Assembly: GCF_026262505.1 (NCBI RefSeq)
Contig: NC_067205.1
Coordinates: 5,208,001-5,272,000 of the forward strand
Reading direction: 5' to 3'
Length of the DNA stretch: 64,000 nucleotides
Origin: Trichomonas vaginalis G3
Taxonomy: Eukaryota; Parabasalia; Trichomonadida; Trichomonadidae
The notes beneath the pieces are model-generated. The model made no database searches, was not told where the DNA came from, and saw nothing but the letters and a program-made list of their open reading frames with translations. The translations under genes and the position numbers were made by a program. Position 1 is the first letter of the stretch, and each line of letters starts with the position of its first letter. Shown piece after piece: positions 47,059 through 57,455 of the stretch.

Positions 47059-47121
47059 AAACATCTTCGGGGCTAGAGGGCGCAACGCGCCTGGAAGCCC
47101 CAATGCCTTTTTTTTTTTTTT
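47059..47121 (-). repeat. Right inverted end of Maverick B, with hairpin
   Basis: Complement of the left end except for the inner hairpin, which here is GGCGC-aac-GCGCC instead of GGCAC-ttc-GTGCC; the outer GGGGC/GCCCC stem is the same (47069-47101). It ends in a run of 14 T followed by GATTG. Confidence 0.85.
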
Positions 47122-47856
47122 GATTGTATTTGGAAGAATTGCTTCATAATCCACATAATATGCTTTTGGATTACTTTTATCTTTTTCTTTGTAAATTCCC
47201 AGAAATTTTGCTGCCTTAATAACTGCATTGTAACTGATTTGAAATTGTTTTGGATTCATATTGAGAGTCCAATACAATTTTTGAACCCCACATTTGTAAT
47301 TTTCATAAGAATTCTGAACATTCAAAATTAATTTTGCAAATTACCTCAGACTTTTCAGAGGATTGAGTGGCAACTCAATCCTCTGAAATAGTCTGTGGTA
47401 ATTTTTAGTCTCTACACTATTTCAATATAAGCTCCATTTTTAAACAGTTTTTAAAAATCGAGCATTGAAAAGTGTGATGAGACTCTGGAGTTAATTCCTC
47501 TTGTGGAGGACCACTTTTAATTTTTGGTGTACCACCGATTTCTTTGAATGCTTTTTTGAGAGTATTTCTTGAAATTTGTTTGAAAATTGTAACATTTTGA
47601 TAAGAATATGGAACTTTTTCCAAAACTGTTGCGTATGTTAACTCACCATAAGGATGTCAATTCGGAAAATTGTTTTCATTTTAGGAGAATATAATTTTCC
47701 TTTTCGAAAATTTAAAAAGTGAGATTCGCAGGATTCGAACTTTTTTAAAAGTTGATTTAAATATATTCTAGTGTGGATTCTAAGGATAATATCATATTTA
47801 AAATAAGAATATACTAGTTTAGGTGGTATAATTTTTTTCGATAAATTTGAGAGCAT
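47122..47856 (-). pseudogene. rve-core transposase, 5' part
   Basis: Upstream part of the transposase whose 3' part is at 18787-19311. Visible segments are MLSNLSKKIIPPKLVYSYFK at the start, an HTH-like stretch (NVTIFKQISRNTLKKAFKEI), and NPKQFQISYNAVIKAAKFLG, leading to DYEAILPNTI at the Maverick junction. The 17 bp between Maverick and MULE target copy (22469-22485) encode the WHVD portion with the first catalytic Asp. At least one frame change and a hairpin insertion (47338-47405) interrupt this part as well. Plain DNA transposon gene. Confidence 0.6.
47338..47405. repeat. 68-bp inverted repeat inside the transposase gene
   Basis: Arms AAATTACC(T)CAGACT and TTTCAGAGGATTGAGT with complements ACTCAATCCTCTGAAA and AGTCTGTGGTAATTT around a GGCA centre. 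It falls within otherwise coding-like sequence, so it is probably a small foldback or MITE-like insertion. Confidence 0.6.
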
Positions 47857-50071
47857 GTACGTTTAGGACATCAAAAGTGTCAATTCGCTCAGCGAAAGCC
47901 GAGCTAGCTTCGTTCTCGAAAGAATAGGGAAGGAGTGAAAGAGAGTGATACAGATGTTGACACATTCGTATCATTTCAACAAATTTTGATCAAATTGAAA
48001 TGCAATGAAATTCAATTCACTTCATATCCTTCAGTCAGTACATTGACATCCTTCTACATCACAATGATAACTCGTGCATCAATAGTTCTACAACTAACTC
48101 AGAAAAAACAAGATTTTTACTTCCAGCTTACAGCTTTTAAAAAGTTTCGATGATAAAAATCACTCTACTCTTGTTTATCGATATGTTGTGATAGTAGGTA
48201 AACGTATTCTTATCGATATTAATAAAAATATTTTTACGAAAATCTGAACCAATTACAGAGTTATTCATAAAGTTTATGATAACTGTAATTACTTCATCTT
48301 TGTTTTATATTTGAATAAACAATTTAATTTAATTTGCATAATTTTTTTTAGTTGAAAGACAGGAAACTTAGTTGAGTTTGTATTATTTTTATCGTTCAAT
48401 TCATTGTATATGTGAGTGATCCGGATATTTAAGATATTTAGAAAAAATTTATTAATTTGATTAACAAGTTTTAATCAAAATAGCAAAAATCTATTTGATA
48501 GCTGTAAGCAAATAATAATTTCTATTTCAACGAAAATCACTTATTTTCATCTAAACGTATAAAATTGTCAATTTTATGAGAATAAATTTAAAATCTCATG
48601 AAATATAAAGGAGAGTAATATTTTTCAATTTTCTTTTTTTCTTTCTCTCAAATATTTTCTATTGGAAATTTTCTTGTTATCAAAAAATAATTTTAATATT
48701 TGTTTATTTCATTACATACAATAAAATTTTAAAAACTCTATTTCTTCACAAGAAAATTTTTTTCCTTCATATGAAGAAACATTTTGTTCTCCATTTGATA
48801 CTGAGTCCAAATCTCGATTTTTGAATTTTCTTCTTTCCAAATTTCTTTTTTCCAAATTAGAAGTTTAATTCAAATTTTCAATAGTTTATATATTTTCTCA
48901 AACCGTCTTAGATTTTCTCACTTTTTAGGGATTTTCTCTCAAAATATACAAAAATAGTAATACCAATAAATGTGTCTAATATACTTTAAAACCATCGTGA
49001 TAAAATTCAAAAACGAAGAGTTCTTCTCGCCAAATTTTTTTCAAAATCAAAAAAATGAGATAAAAAACACCTTTGGAAAATTCATTTTTAGCATTTTAGG
49101 AATTTTCTCACTTTTCTTCCAAATTGACATCCTTACTCATCACTTTCAAGTTTTTCATACATATATCTTACCCATTCATTTGGAATACGAGGTCTCGAGT
49201 TTTCGTTCATTTTTTTTACTTTACACAACTGTTTATTTTTCAGAATTTTTAAATTTGAAAAAATCCATTCTATATCTGATAAATAATATATTATTTTTCA
49301 ATCAAAATATTTTGATTATCATCTCAAAAGTGTTCTCAAAACCTAGTTTTTCTTATTTTGGATAATCTTAATATTTATATTATTATAAACTAATTGAACA
49401 CCATATGTTTTTGTATACTTTTACAAAAAAATTGATAGATTTGTGATACTTTCCCCGACGATAGAATTGAATAGCTTACATTTTGACAGAACTTAATATG
49501 GAAGATTAAGATAGGTTCTCCAATGTGATAACATAATTACTCGCTTATTTGCAATTATTCCTCAAATCAATTCTATTTTAATGCAAATCATGCGGTAAAC
49601 CACTAATAAATGATAAGACATATATGCAAATACTCACTAAAATCTATGTGTATGCTCAAAACTAGAATAATACATCAACTTAGATATTGAAGATTCAGAT
49701 CAACTAATAACTTATATCATCCAAGTCTGACTCTTGCATGGCTTAAACACGGCTCGAAATGGTACGACCAGATTCAACAGTTTTCCTCAATAACAGGTTT
49801 CACCGCACAAAACTGAATTTTGGAGGGTAGCACACTAAAAAAAATTATTCCCCTCCCCAAATTTCAAACCGCAAAAGTGAATAAAATTTTGCAAAAATGA
49901 ACAAATCCTTGTTTTTATAGTATTAGAAAGTTTAAAGATCAGAGTGATACATAGAGAGTTATATAATAATTTTTACATTAAAAATTGCCATATTCAGTTA
50001 GAAATTGCAAAAAAAATTTAGAGGATGCACTTACACATTTCTGACAAAGCACGAAAAATGGTCTTTATCAA
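47857..50071. other. Long AT-rich region without a gene
   Basis: Very AT-rich with many T-tracts. The open frames here (for example plus strand 48970-49365) are Phe/Ile/Lys-rich and look like chance. It includes the right inverted end of the outer transposon at 49443-49496; beyond it lies host intergenic DNA. Confidence 0.5.
49443..49496 (-). repeat. Right inverted end of outer transposon
   Basis: AGCTTACATTTTGACAGAAC then TTAA, complement of the left end at 17130; TA follows at 49497-49498. Confidence 0.65.
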
Positions 50072-50404
50072 TCAAAATGTCATGCAAAATGAATAAGAAT
50101 TAACCATTAAAAATACATTCAATAAGAAAAGATCAATATTTACAATTTTTTTGTTAGTTGTAGCATAATTAAGACAAATTTTCCAAATACTATCCTTGGT
50201 ATTAATATCTAATGCAAATGCATAATAAACTAAGGTTTCATAATATTTCTTTACAACAATCCATTTCATTTTTAAATATGATTCTTTCATTTCTATAATG
50301 AAGAAGAGTTTTTTATATGAATTAGGATAAATGAACCATGATTCAAGAAAGTTATTGAAAAATACATATTCGTTGGGATCGATATCTAGTTTTCTTTCAA
50401 TCAT
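50072..50404 (-). CDS. Short open frame, host, doubtful
   Basis: 110 residues from MIERKLDIDPNEYVFFNNFL, aromatic and helical. It could be a fragment of the N-terminal domain of a trichomonad ankyrin protein, but no repeat is present. No initiator is seen upstream. It may be chance in AT-rich DNA. Confidence 0.25.
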   Translation of the reverse strand: MIERKLDIDPNEYVFFNNFLESWFIYPNSYKKLFFIIEMKESYLKMKWIVVKKYYETLVYYAFALDINTKDSIWKICLNYATTNKKIVNIDLFLLNVFLMVNSYSFCMTF

Positions 50405-50535
50405 TAAGAAGGAAACAAAAATTATTTAGCTATTGGATATCTCAAATTTATGTTTACGCTTCATATAATCGAATCAAATTTAAATATTATTTTATATTTA
50501 ATTGTTTATTTTTGTTACTCAACTGATGCAATTAT

Positions 50536-52266
50536 TTAAACCTTTTCTCCAGATTCTGACTCTTTCTCATCAGATTTCTTCCTAAAAACGAAGAACCAAA
50601 CAAGAACACAGACAACTACAATTACAATAATAATTATTGCAATTGCAACTCCAATAATTAGAATTCTACTAGGTCCATTACCTGTTCCATTTGATTCAAT
50701 TTTGCTTTCTTTAGGCTGTTCTTTAAGTTCTTCTTGTGTTTTTGTACCTTCGGGAATCTCATATAGTAGATCTTTTTCAAATAATGACTCTGATGCCTCT
50801 ATTGATGAAGACTTGCTCTCTTCTATATGTGCCATAAATCTTCCCAACGTTGTCGAATTTGGCATTGACAGTTTTGGATATGCTACAATAGTTTTCCCAA
50901 CTAGTTGAGTATAGGCTGATATATTTTCAGAGCTGTAATATTTGTAATATACTTCTCCTTGTCATTCGAATCTTCCAACGAAAAACTTTATATTTTCCGT
51001 CCTATGTGCTGTCCACATAACTACTTCACCTGATGTTTTAACTTCATAATCATGTTGTAATTTATTCTTCGTTGTGAAAAATGATCTTACTGTGCCGTTG
51101 AAATCAGGTTTTTTCATTGTTATCAAATGAACTTTACACTCTTTTTGTGCATCTCCACATTTAAGAATAGATAATGGTGCTCCTCCAAAGATACTGAATG
51201 GGTTAGAAAATTCTGTCGGCTCTTTATCTTTCGTTGATAAATTGTAAACTTCCAACTTATATTGATCCTTTGAAGCAAATACAAAGCCTCCTGAAATGCA
51301 TTTATACTCACCAGCTTTAAGTGAAACAATGACACTTTGCGGATGTTCCTCACCAACTATCATTGACTTTTCCTGGGACTGGCATTTCGCTTTGTATTTA
51401 GTATTCAATTCTTCATTTATAATTTCCTTATCGGGATTTTGTGGATCAGGTTCTTGTGGATCAGGATTTTGTGGATCAGGTTCTTGTGGATCGGGATCTT
51501 GCGGATCAGGATCTTCGCCACCTGACTGAATATCGGTGAAAATATCCTTATGATAATCTGTATATGACTTAATTTGGCTAAGAACATAGGCACCTTCTTC
51601 AGGAAGAATGTAGAAAAGATCTTCTCCAAATGGATTTCTAAATCCTGGTGTTGGCTCTTCATCATTTTGGCACTTAATTTCAACTACTTCATTGGATTGA
51701 TCATTTGAAGTAGCAACTACACAAATTCTATTTCCACTTGATGATGATTCATATCCATTTACAAGCACTCTTGTAAGGCTCTTGTCCTTTTTAATAGTAA
51801 ACTTTAATGGATATTCATTAACAGCAACAATTGTTACTGTATGATCTGGATCAATTGTAGTTTTCTTACTGAAATTTTTCATTGTGGAAAAAACTCCATA
51901 AAAATTCTTTGAATTAACTGAATGCGAAACGTAAACACCAATGAGCGAAATTCTCATGGGTCTGTTTTGGATAGGTATAATTTTAATTTTTGTTTTTCTT
52001 GCTATAGAGCCTATCAATATGGGGTTTTCGGCATGTACTTCTCTTCCAATAGTAGTTTGACCATTTCGTTCAACATCGAACCTATAAATAACATGATAGG
52101 GTTCATCAGATTGAATAAAAACTGATCCATCAATACACAGAGAAGAATCAGCATAAATGTGTTCGGTAACCATCTCTGTAGGACCAACAGTAATAGTATT
52201 ATCAGTTTCACATCCATAAATAGGTCTTATTTCAGACAATACTTGAATTACTAATAAAGCAAACAT
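50536..52266 (-). pseudogene. Surface protein family, copy 1, with one in-frame TGA
   Basis: Paralogue of the intact gene at 61478-63190. The order is a signal peptide (MFALLVIQVLSEI), domain one with YGVFSTMKNFSKK, NPFGEDLFYILPEEGAY, a linker of PDPQ/EPDPQ repeats, a second copy of the domain (CISGGFVFASKDQYKLEVYN ... SFFTTKNKL), then a membrane anchor (LIIGVAIAIIIIVIVVVCVL) and tail (FRKKSDEKESESGEKV). A single TGA at 50962-50964, in frame, lies between ectodomain and anchor; the same frame continues on both sides. The initiator is altered (AATACTTCATTTTT). Either a young pseudogene or, less likely, a secreted form. Confidence 0.75.
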
Positions 52267-52280
52267 AAAAATGAAGTATT
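52267..52280 (-). promoter_or_regulatory. Altered trichomonad initiator
   Basis: On the minus strand AATACTTCATTTTT precedes the ATG, where the two paralogues have TCACTTCATTTTT and TCATTTCATTTTT. The TCA core is lost. Confidence 0.5.
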
Positions 52281-53292
52281 ATTTGAATAAATGTTCTGAA
52301 GAGATCCGAATTTATTTAAAAAATAATTTCATAATTTCTATTATATTTAATTAACAATTATTTGGCAATTATTCATAAAATATATTTGAATGATTATGAT
52401 GAAAAAATTGAAAGATCAGATAGGGTTTCATTCAATTGATTAATTTCTGAAATTATTATAAAATCAGGGACTGAGTCGAATATGGAAAACGATTAAACTT
52501 GTATATTCTTAACGAGAAATAAACTTTATGACTAAATCAAATGTAAGAATGATATATGATCAACACTTTTAAATTTCATCTTAGAAACGATATAATAAAA
52601 ATAATTCAATCCGGTGATATGCTCTCAAATAACGTTGTAAAGCTCACAATTTTGATAAACTTTTCAATTCATTCAATTTTTTTGATATTCTGGGCCTTTT
52701 ATAGATCCGACTATCATGAATAAACAAAATATATTTTTAAATAATTTTTATTAATTGTAGAAACAAGACATATCAAACTTTGGGTCGGCTTTTCTTAACT
52801 AACGTTTACTTTGCGAGATTTCTTAGAGTTTATCTATTTTTAAAAAATTTATATTCGTGCAATAGTTTTTAATTAGGATTTCGAAATTATCATTTTTATA
52901 ATTTTTTATGAATATTGCAGTTACGAGTTATGCATGAGAAAATTGATTTCAAAAGACATAAGATTATAAATAGAAAAATGATTTTCAAAATAATAAAATA
53001 TTCTTTTCATAATTTAAAATTTCATTAATTGTAATGGAATAATATTGATTATGTGTATGAACAATGCCATTCCTTAAGATTGTTTATTTGCATTTATGTC
53101 AGTAAACTCTTGTGCAAAATCCATGAAGTTAAACATGTGAAATAGTAATAAAACTAATCAGGGAAGTATCATTATGAGCGATCTAATATATCTTTGATTT
53201 AAACATGTTCTTCGAAGTCAATATCATCTCAAAAAAAAGACGATAATCGTTATGTCAAAATTTCAAGAAAATAACCTTTAACTTTATCATTA
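52281..53292. other. Intergenic region, duplicated upstream block
   Basis: No gene. The part from about 52620 to 53280 is similar to 55140-55720 (shared stretches such as GAGCGATCTAATATATCTTT, ATAATCGTTATGTCAAAATT, GCGAGTTATGCA-type). It belongs to a tandem duplication that includes the surface genes. Confidence 0.65.
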
Positions 53293-54558
53293 TCATATGT
53301 TCTTCTTGGCACTATACACAGTCAGAGCAAAAGATTTGCTTGAAGCATTCTTTATTGTAATTGTTTCTTTCATATCAAGCAAATTCTTTGTTGTGAAAAT
53401 TGAATATAAATTACCATCCTTATCTGAACGAGGTGTAACAATTGGAACAATATGTACTTTGCACTCTTTTGTGTCATCAGAGCATTTAATTACGCTAATA
53501 TAGTCATCTCCTACAATACTAAATGGGTTTTCAATTTCGGCTGGTTTCTCGGTTGGTGCTGAAATGTTATATACTGATGCTTTGAATTTTTCTTTAGATG
53601 CATAAACGTAGCTTCCCGATATGCATGCGTTCTTCCCTGTAGCAATTGTAATAAGAGTACTTTCAATAACACCTCCAAACCTAACCACTTGGTTACATTC
53701 GATACCATCTGGAAGTTTGGTTGGGATACCTGGAATAGGTTGTCCATCAGGGTTTCCTTCTGGATTGCCTTCAGGATTTCCTTCTGGATTGCCTTCGGGG
53801 TTTCCTTCTGGATTACCTTCAGGATTACCACCAGGGTTTCCACCTGATGTTTCATCTTTGAAAATATTCATATGCTGAGTTGTATATGTTTCTATTTGCT
53901 CAAGAGTGTAAGCACCAGCTTCTGGGAAAATATAGAAAAGATCTTCTCCAAATGGATTTGTAAATCCTTCTGTAGGCTCTCCTACCTTTTCCCGTTTAAT
54001 TACAGCTTCACCAGCACCTGAGTAAATAGTTAGATATAATCTATTGCCAACATCACTGTACATTCTACCATCTGCCATAGTTAAGCTTGATACATCTTTG
54101 GAAGAGTCTGTAATCTTTAATTTGTTTTCATTTACAACTACAAGGCATAACATTCGGGATGAAGAAACTGTAAAATTCTTATCAAAATTTTGCTTTGTGG
54201 AAAATACCCCAAATGTTTCTACATGTGAATCTTTGTATGCTGTAAAAACACCAACGAAATTTACTTTAAGTTCAGAATTACCAGATGATATTTTAATCAG
54301 GCAATTACCATCATTATTGACGCCTATTACTAGAGGGTTTTGAATGGTTTGTACGCCAGTTGGAAATCCAGATTTAGTTATCTTATAATCAGCTGTGAAG
54401 TCTTTGTCGGCTTTAATAAGCACAGTTCCTGAAATACAAATAAAATCATTTGCTGGAATTGTTATCGTATAAATTGTCGTAGGTTGAGCGCTAGTGGTTT
54501 TTCCTGAACGATCATCTAGAGTTGCCGAAAATGATTTAAAGTAAAATATAGCAAACAT
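53293..54558 (-). CDS. Secreted member of the surface protein family, no anchor
   Basis: This 421-residue protein has a signal-like N-terminus (MFAIFYFKSFSATL) and domain one with FGVFSTKQNFDKN. NPFGEDLFYIFPEAGAYTLE follows, then a linker of six to seven NPEG repeats, and domain two (CISGSYVYASKEKFKASVYN, HIVPIVTPRSDKDG, SIFTTKNLLDMKE). It ends at KSFALTVYSAKKNI with no membrane segment, unlike its paralogues. So it is probably secreted or bound to a partner. Ligand unknown. The initiator TCATTTCATTTTT abuts the ATG. The frame looks whole. Confidence 0.7.
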   Translation of the reverse strand: MFAIFYFKSFSATLDDRSGKTTSAQPTTIYTITIPANDFICISGTVLIKADKDFTADYKITKSGFPTGVQTIQNPLVIGVNNDGNCLIKISSGNSELKVNFVGVFTAYKDSHVETFGVFSTKQNFDKNFTVSSSRMLCLVVVNENKLKITDSSKDVSSLTMADGRMYSDVGNRLYLTIYSGAGEAVIKREKVGEPTEGFTNPFGEDLFYIFPEAGAYTLEQIETYTTQHMNIFKDETSGGNPGGNPEGNPEGNPEGNPEGNPEGNPEGNPDGQPIPGIPTKLPDGIECNQVVRFGGVIESTLITIATGKNACISGSYVYASKEKFKASVYNISAPTEKPAEIENPFSIVGDDYISVIKCSDDTKECKVHIVPIVTPRSDKDGNLYSIFTTKNLLDMKETITIKNASSKSFALTVYSAKKNI

Positions 54559-54571
54559 AAAAATGAAATGA
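54559..54571 (-). promoter_or_regulatory. Trichomonad initiator
   Basis: TCATTTCATTTTT (minus strand) directly before the start codon at 54558. Confidence 0.65.
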
Positions 54572-55876
54572 TTATTGAATAAAAGTTTTGATGAGAAATT
54601 GAATTTTTTTAATGCAATACATTAAATAATAAATGAGAATTGACTATAGGCAATTCACAATTTTAATTTGACTACTTAGGAAAATTGAATATCAGGGTAT
54701 TGAAATGAATGATTCGTATCTGATTTTATTTTCAATTAATCTTTATTTGCGTTGCCATAATTGGAAATTATTCTTGGCTTAGTTTGTTTCAATTCATATG
54801 AATTACGTAAATTTCACCGGATATTCCAGATATAATTTATTGTTCCAATACCATCTTAACACATGAGAAGGAAAAAAGATCTGAAATTTTTATTGTATTA
54901 AACGTAATTAAAATGAGAAATAATGATAATATCTAACAAGAGAGTTATCAACAATTTATTATCAAGAAAGTAACCAGGAAATAAGTTCCGAAAACATGAA
55001 CGTTAGATTCGGAAATTTTGAATTCTATTTCATACTTATCACAATATACATTTTTTGTCAACATAAAACTACATAAAATTGAGAAAATGATCATGGTTCT
55101 AGAATTTCTGTGTCAGATATTACAATTCTTTCTATTCAATTTTGAGAAGATAATGATTAGTTCTCAAATAACGTTGTAAAGTTCACAATTAAAATAAACT
55201 TTTTATTTCAAATTAGGGGTCGGTTTTTTATAACTAATTTTCACTTTGCGAGATATTGTAGAACTTAATTTTTAATAATATACTCACGTAATAATACTTA
55301 ATTAGGATTTTGGAACAATTATTTTTTTAATTTTTTTAGATATATTGTAGTTGCGAGTTATGCACGAGAAAACTTAATTCAAAAGACATAAAATTGTAAA
55401 TAGAAAAATGCTTTTTTAAAAAAAAAATAAAATATTCATTTCATAATTTAAAATTTCACTAATTATAACGAACGAAAATTGAACTTGTATGTGAGTGATT
55501 TCATTTCGTAAGATTGTTTATTTGAAATCATGTTAGTAAACTCTTGTGCAAGTTTCATGTAGTTAAACTTGTGAAATCGTAATAAAACTAATCTGGGAAG
55601 TATCGTTATGAGCGATCTAATATATCTTTGATTTAAACATGGCCTTCGAAATCAATCTCATCTTAAAAAAAATAAAACATGACAATAATCGATAATCGTT
55701 ATGTCAAAATTTCAATAAAATGTCAATAAATCTTGTTAGGTGAAAATTTTTATTTAATTCTTCTACAACGATAACATAAACATAGAAAATGCTATGACAT
55801 GAACATTCAAGTGTAGAAATTAAAGAAATGAGAATTGAATTATCATATTTTAGTAATAACAAACATATGAATAAGT
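54572..55876. other. Intergenic region with duplicated block
   Basis: No gene. 55140-55720 is the paralogue of 52620-53280. The rest is AT-rich without features. Confidence 0.6.
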
Positions 55877-57108
55877 TTAATTAGATAAATATCTTTCTTG
55901 TTGATAAATTCTAATGGAATCTATATAATAACGAACTGGGAATGAACTATCATCGATCTCTCCTCCTGAAGCACCTCCAAGAGCGAGATTTACAATCATA
56001 TAATGTGGATGTTTGAACGGATTGCTGACTAAACTCCATTCTCCTTGATTAACAATTCGTGATAAATTAACAGCTGTGCATAACTCTCCATCCAAAAACA
56101 ATTTAATGGAGTCTTCATCCCAATCCATTCTCCATAAATGATACTTTTCATCCCAACGATCATCATTTCTCTTCCAATATGTAGAAACTGGAATCCAAAC
56201 CAATTCCGAAAGAGGCACCATTCTTGTAATGTTTTATCTTGGAAATATTCCATCGTATCGATTTCGCCATTTCCTGGCCATTCTCCACAAATAGTTCGAT
56301 TTCCTTGGAACCAAAATGCTGGCCAAGCTCCACCTGAACGAGGTATTTTAGCATAGAAATCAAATCTTCCGTATGTCCATTCAAGGAGGCCATTTGTTGT
56401 TATTGATGCAGATGTGTAATTTATCCATTTTCGATTTCTCTCCCAATGAGAACTTCCTTCTTTATAATTAGGATTCAACTTCGTTTCTTTTCTGGCTTCA
56501 ATAACTAAATTTCCGTTTTCTACCCATGAATTTTCAGGTTGATACCACTGATCCTCTTGGTTTCTAAGAAATCCTATTTCATTTGACCATCTTTTATTAT
56601 CTACTTTTCCATCAACTGAAAATTCTTCGCTCCAAACTAATTTATATGTTTTATCATGGTCGATACTTTCTTTGACTTTCTGAAGTTCATCTGGTGTTGC
56701 AGCAACTATGTTTCACGTACCTGCATCTCTAAATTTTGTTTTATTTAACATAATCAAAAAATGAGCAGAACTAATCGCATAAACAGCTCTACCATTCTGA
56801 TCGAGTATTTGAAAAGAGTCTTCTTTTATTAGTGAAATAACTTCAAATAAGTATGGTTTGTCATCAGAAATAACTTCATCATATTTGTTAATGGAAAGAT
56901 AGAGACCCGATCCTAGATTTTTGATTTTATAATATTCCTTACCTTGAATTGGATAGATATCAAAAATCCAGAGTTGATTCGGATCATAAATTTTGTCACC
57001 CCAGCGATTTGTTGCATCTGGAGTTGCCCTTGCATTATATATGACCCTTCCATTACAATGACTTGGCCCATTTGATAAAATCCACATAGCAACATGTGGC
57101 AAAATCAT
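55877..57108 (-). pseudogene. Ricin-type plus GH16 beta-glucanase, copy 1
   Basis: The start is MILPHVAMWILSNGPSHCNG (57108; an upstream TTG is not needed). Residues about 1-115 form a ricin-B/beta-trefoil-like domain (NQLWIFDIYPIQGKEYYKIK). A GH16 domain follows (LVWSEEFSVDG, DQWYQPENSWVENGNLVIEA, FYAKIPRSGGAWPAFWF) with catalytic motif GEIDTMEY (E-x-D-x-x-E complete). A TGA where copy 2 has TGG (Trp) lies at 56713-56715, and a frame change lies in the region 56160-56221. Function when intact: hydrolysis of beta-1,3(-1,4)-glucans. No signal peptide is seen. Confidence 0.75.
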
Positions 57109-57455
57109 TCGAAAAAAAAATTGAGAGGCCAACAAAGTTGTAAGAATTTAAATTTGTATCGGATTTGTTAAATCCTTTACAAAATGTGTTAACAATAATA
57201 ATGATATTTCCGAAATCAAAATTATGAAATCTGACACACCCGTGAAGCAGTAAACATCAATTTCAAAAAAAACATCATAAACATAATAACTTACCCCTCC
57301 ATTCTACATTTAGAGATATTAAAGAGAACAATTGGAACGTTTAATTGATAAATATGCAATGAAAACAGAGAGATTTGCATTTGAAATTAAATGAAGAAGA
57401 AAAAAAAATACTTTAAACTATTCATATTTTATAAAGCACAAACAAGTGAAAATAA
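57109..57455. other. Intergenic, nothing seen
   Basis: AT-rich spacer between the two tandem GH16 genes. No conserved initiator is found beyond a TCTCAATTTTTTTTTCG stretch. Confidence 0.5.

Larger units (their letters stand above)
22486..47121. mobile_element. Maverick/Polinton copy B, both ends present
   Basis: The 24.6-kb element has inverted ends of about 63-65 bp. Each starts with an A-run, then GGCATTGGGGCTTCCAGGC, a hairpin, and CTCTAGCCCCGAAGATGTTT. GATTG flanks both sides (22481-22485 and 47122-47126), and the host gene's frame fits this 5-bp match. It carries a methyltransferase, fibre, integrase, polB, KilA-N genes, ATPase, SF3 helicase, double-jelly-roll capsid protein and other structural candidates. 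Some genes look whole; others (integrase, fibre, helicase and several small genes) are broken, roughly ten breaks in all. Matching ends suggest a fairly young insertion. Confidence 0.9.
17130..49496. mobile_element. Outer TIR DNA transposon with rve transposase, carrying nested MULE and Maverick
   Basis: The two ends are inverted copies. TTAAGTTCTGTCAAAATG, then TAAGCTATT, begins at 17130 and its complement ends at 49496. Similarity continues with an indel to a TCGTCG(A/G)GGAAAGTA segment, giving about 50 bp in all. TA borders both ends (17128-17129 and 49497-49498). The internal minus-strand gene encodes an rve-core transposase split into 47122-47856, 22469-22485 and 18787-19311 by a MULE and a Maverick. 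Without the insertions the element would be about 4.6 kb. It is a plain DNA transposon of a family I cannot name; it has some resemblance to IS481/IS3-type rve transposases. Confidence 0.65.

Noticed and set aside
48970-49365. 131-codon plus-strand open frame rich in Phe and Ile
   Set aside because: AT-rich chance frame without domain, initiator or conserved neighbour.
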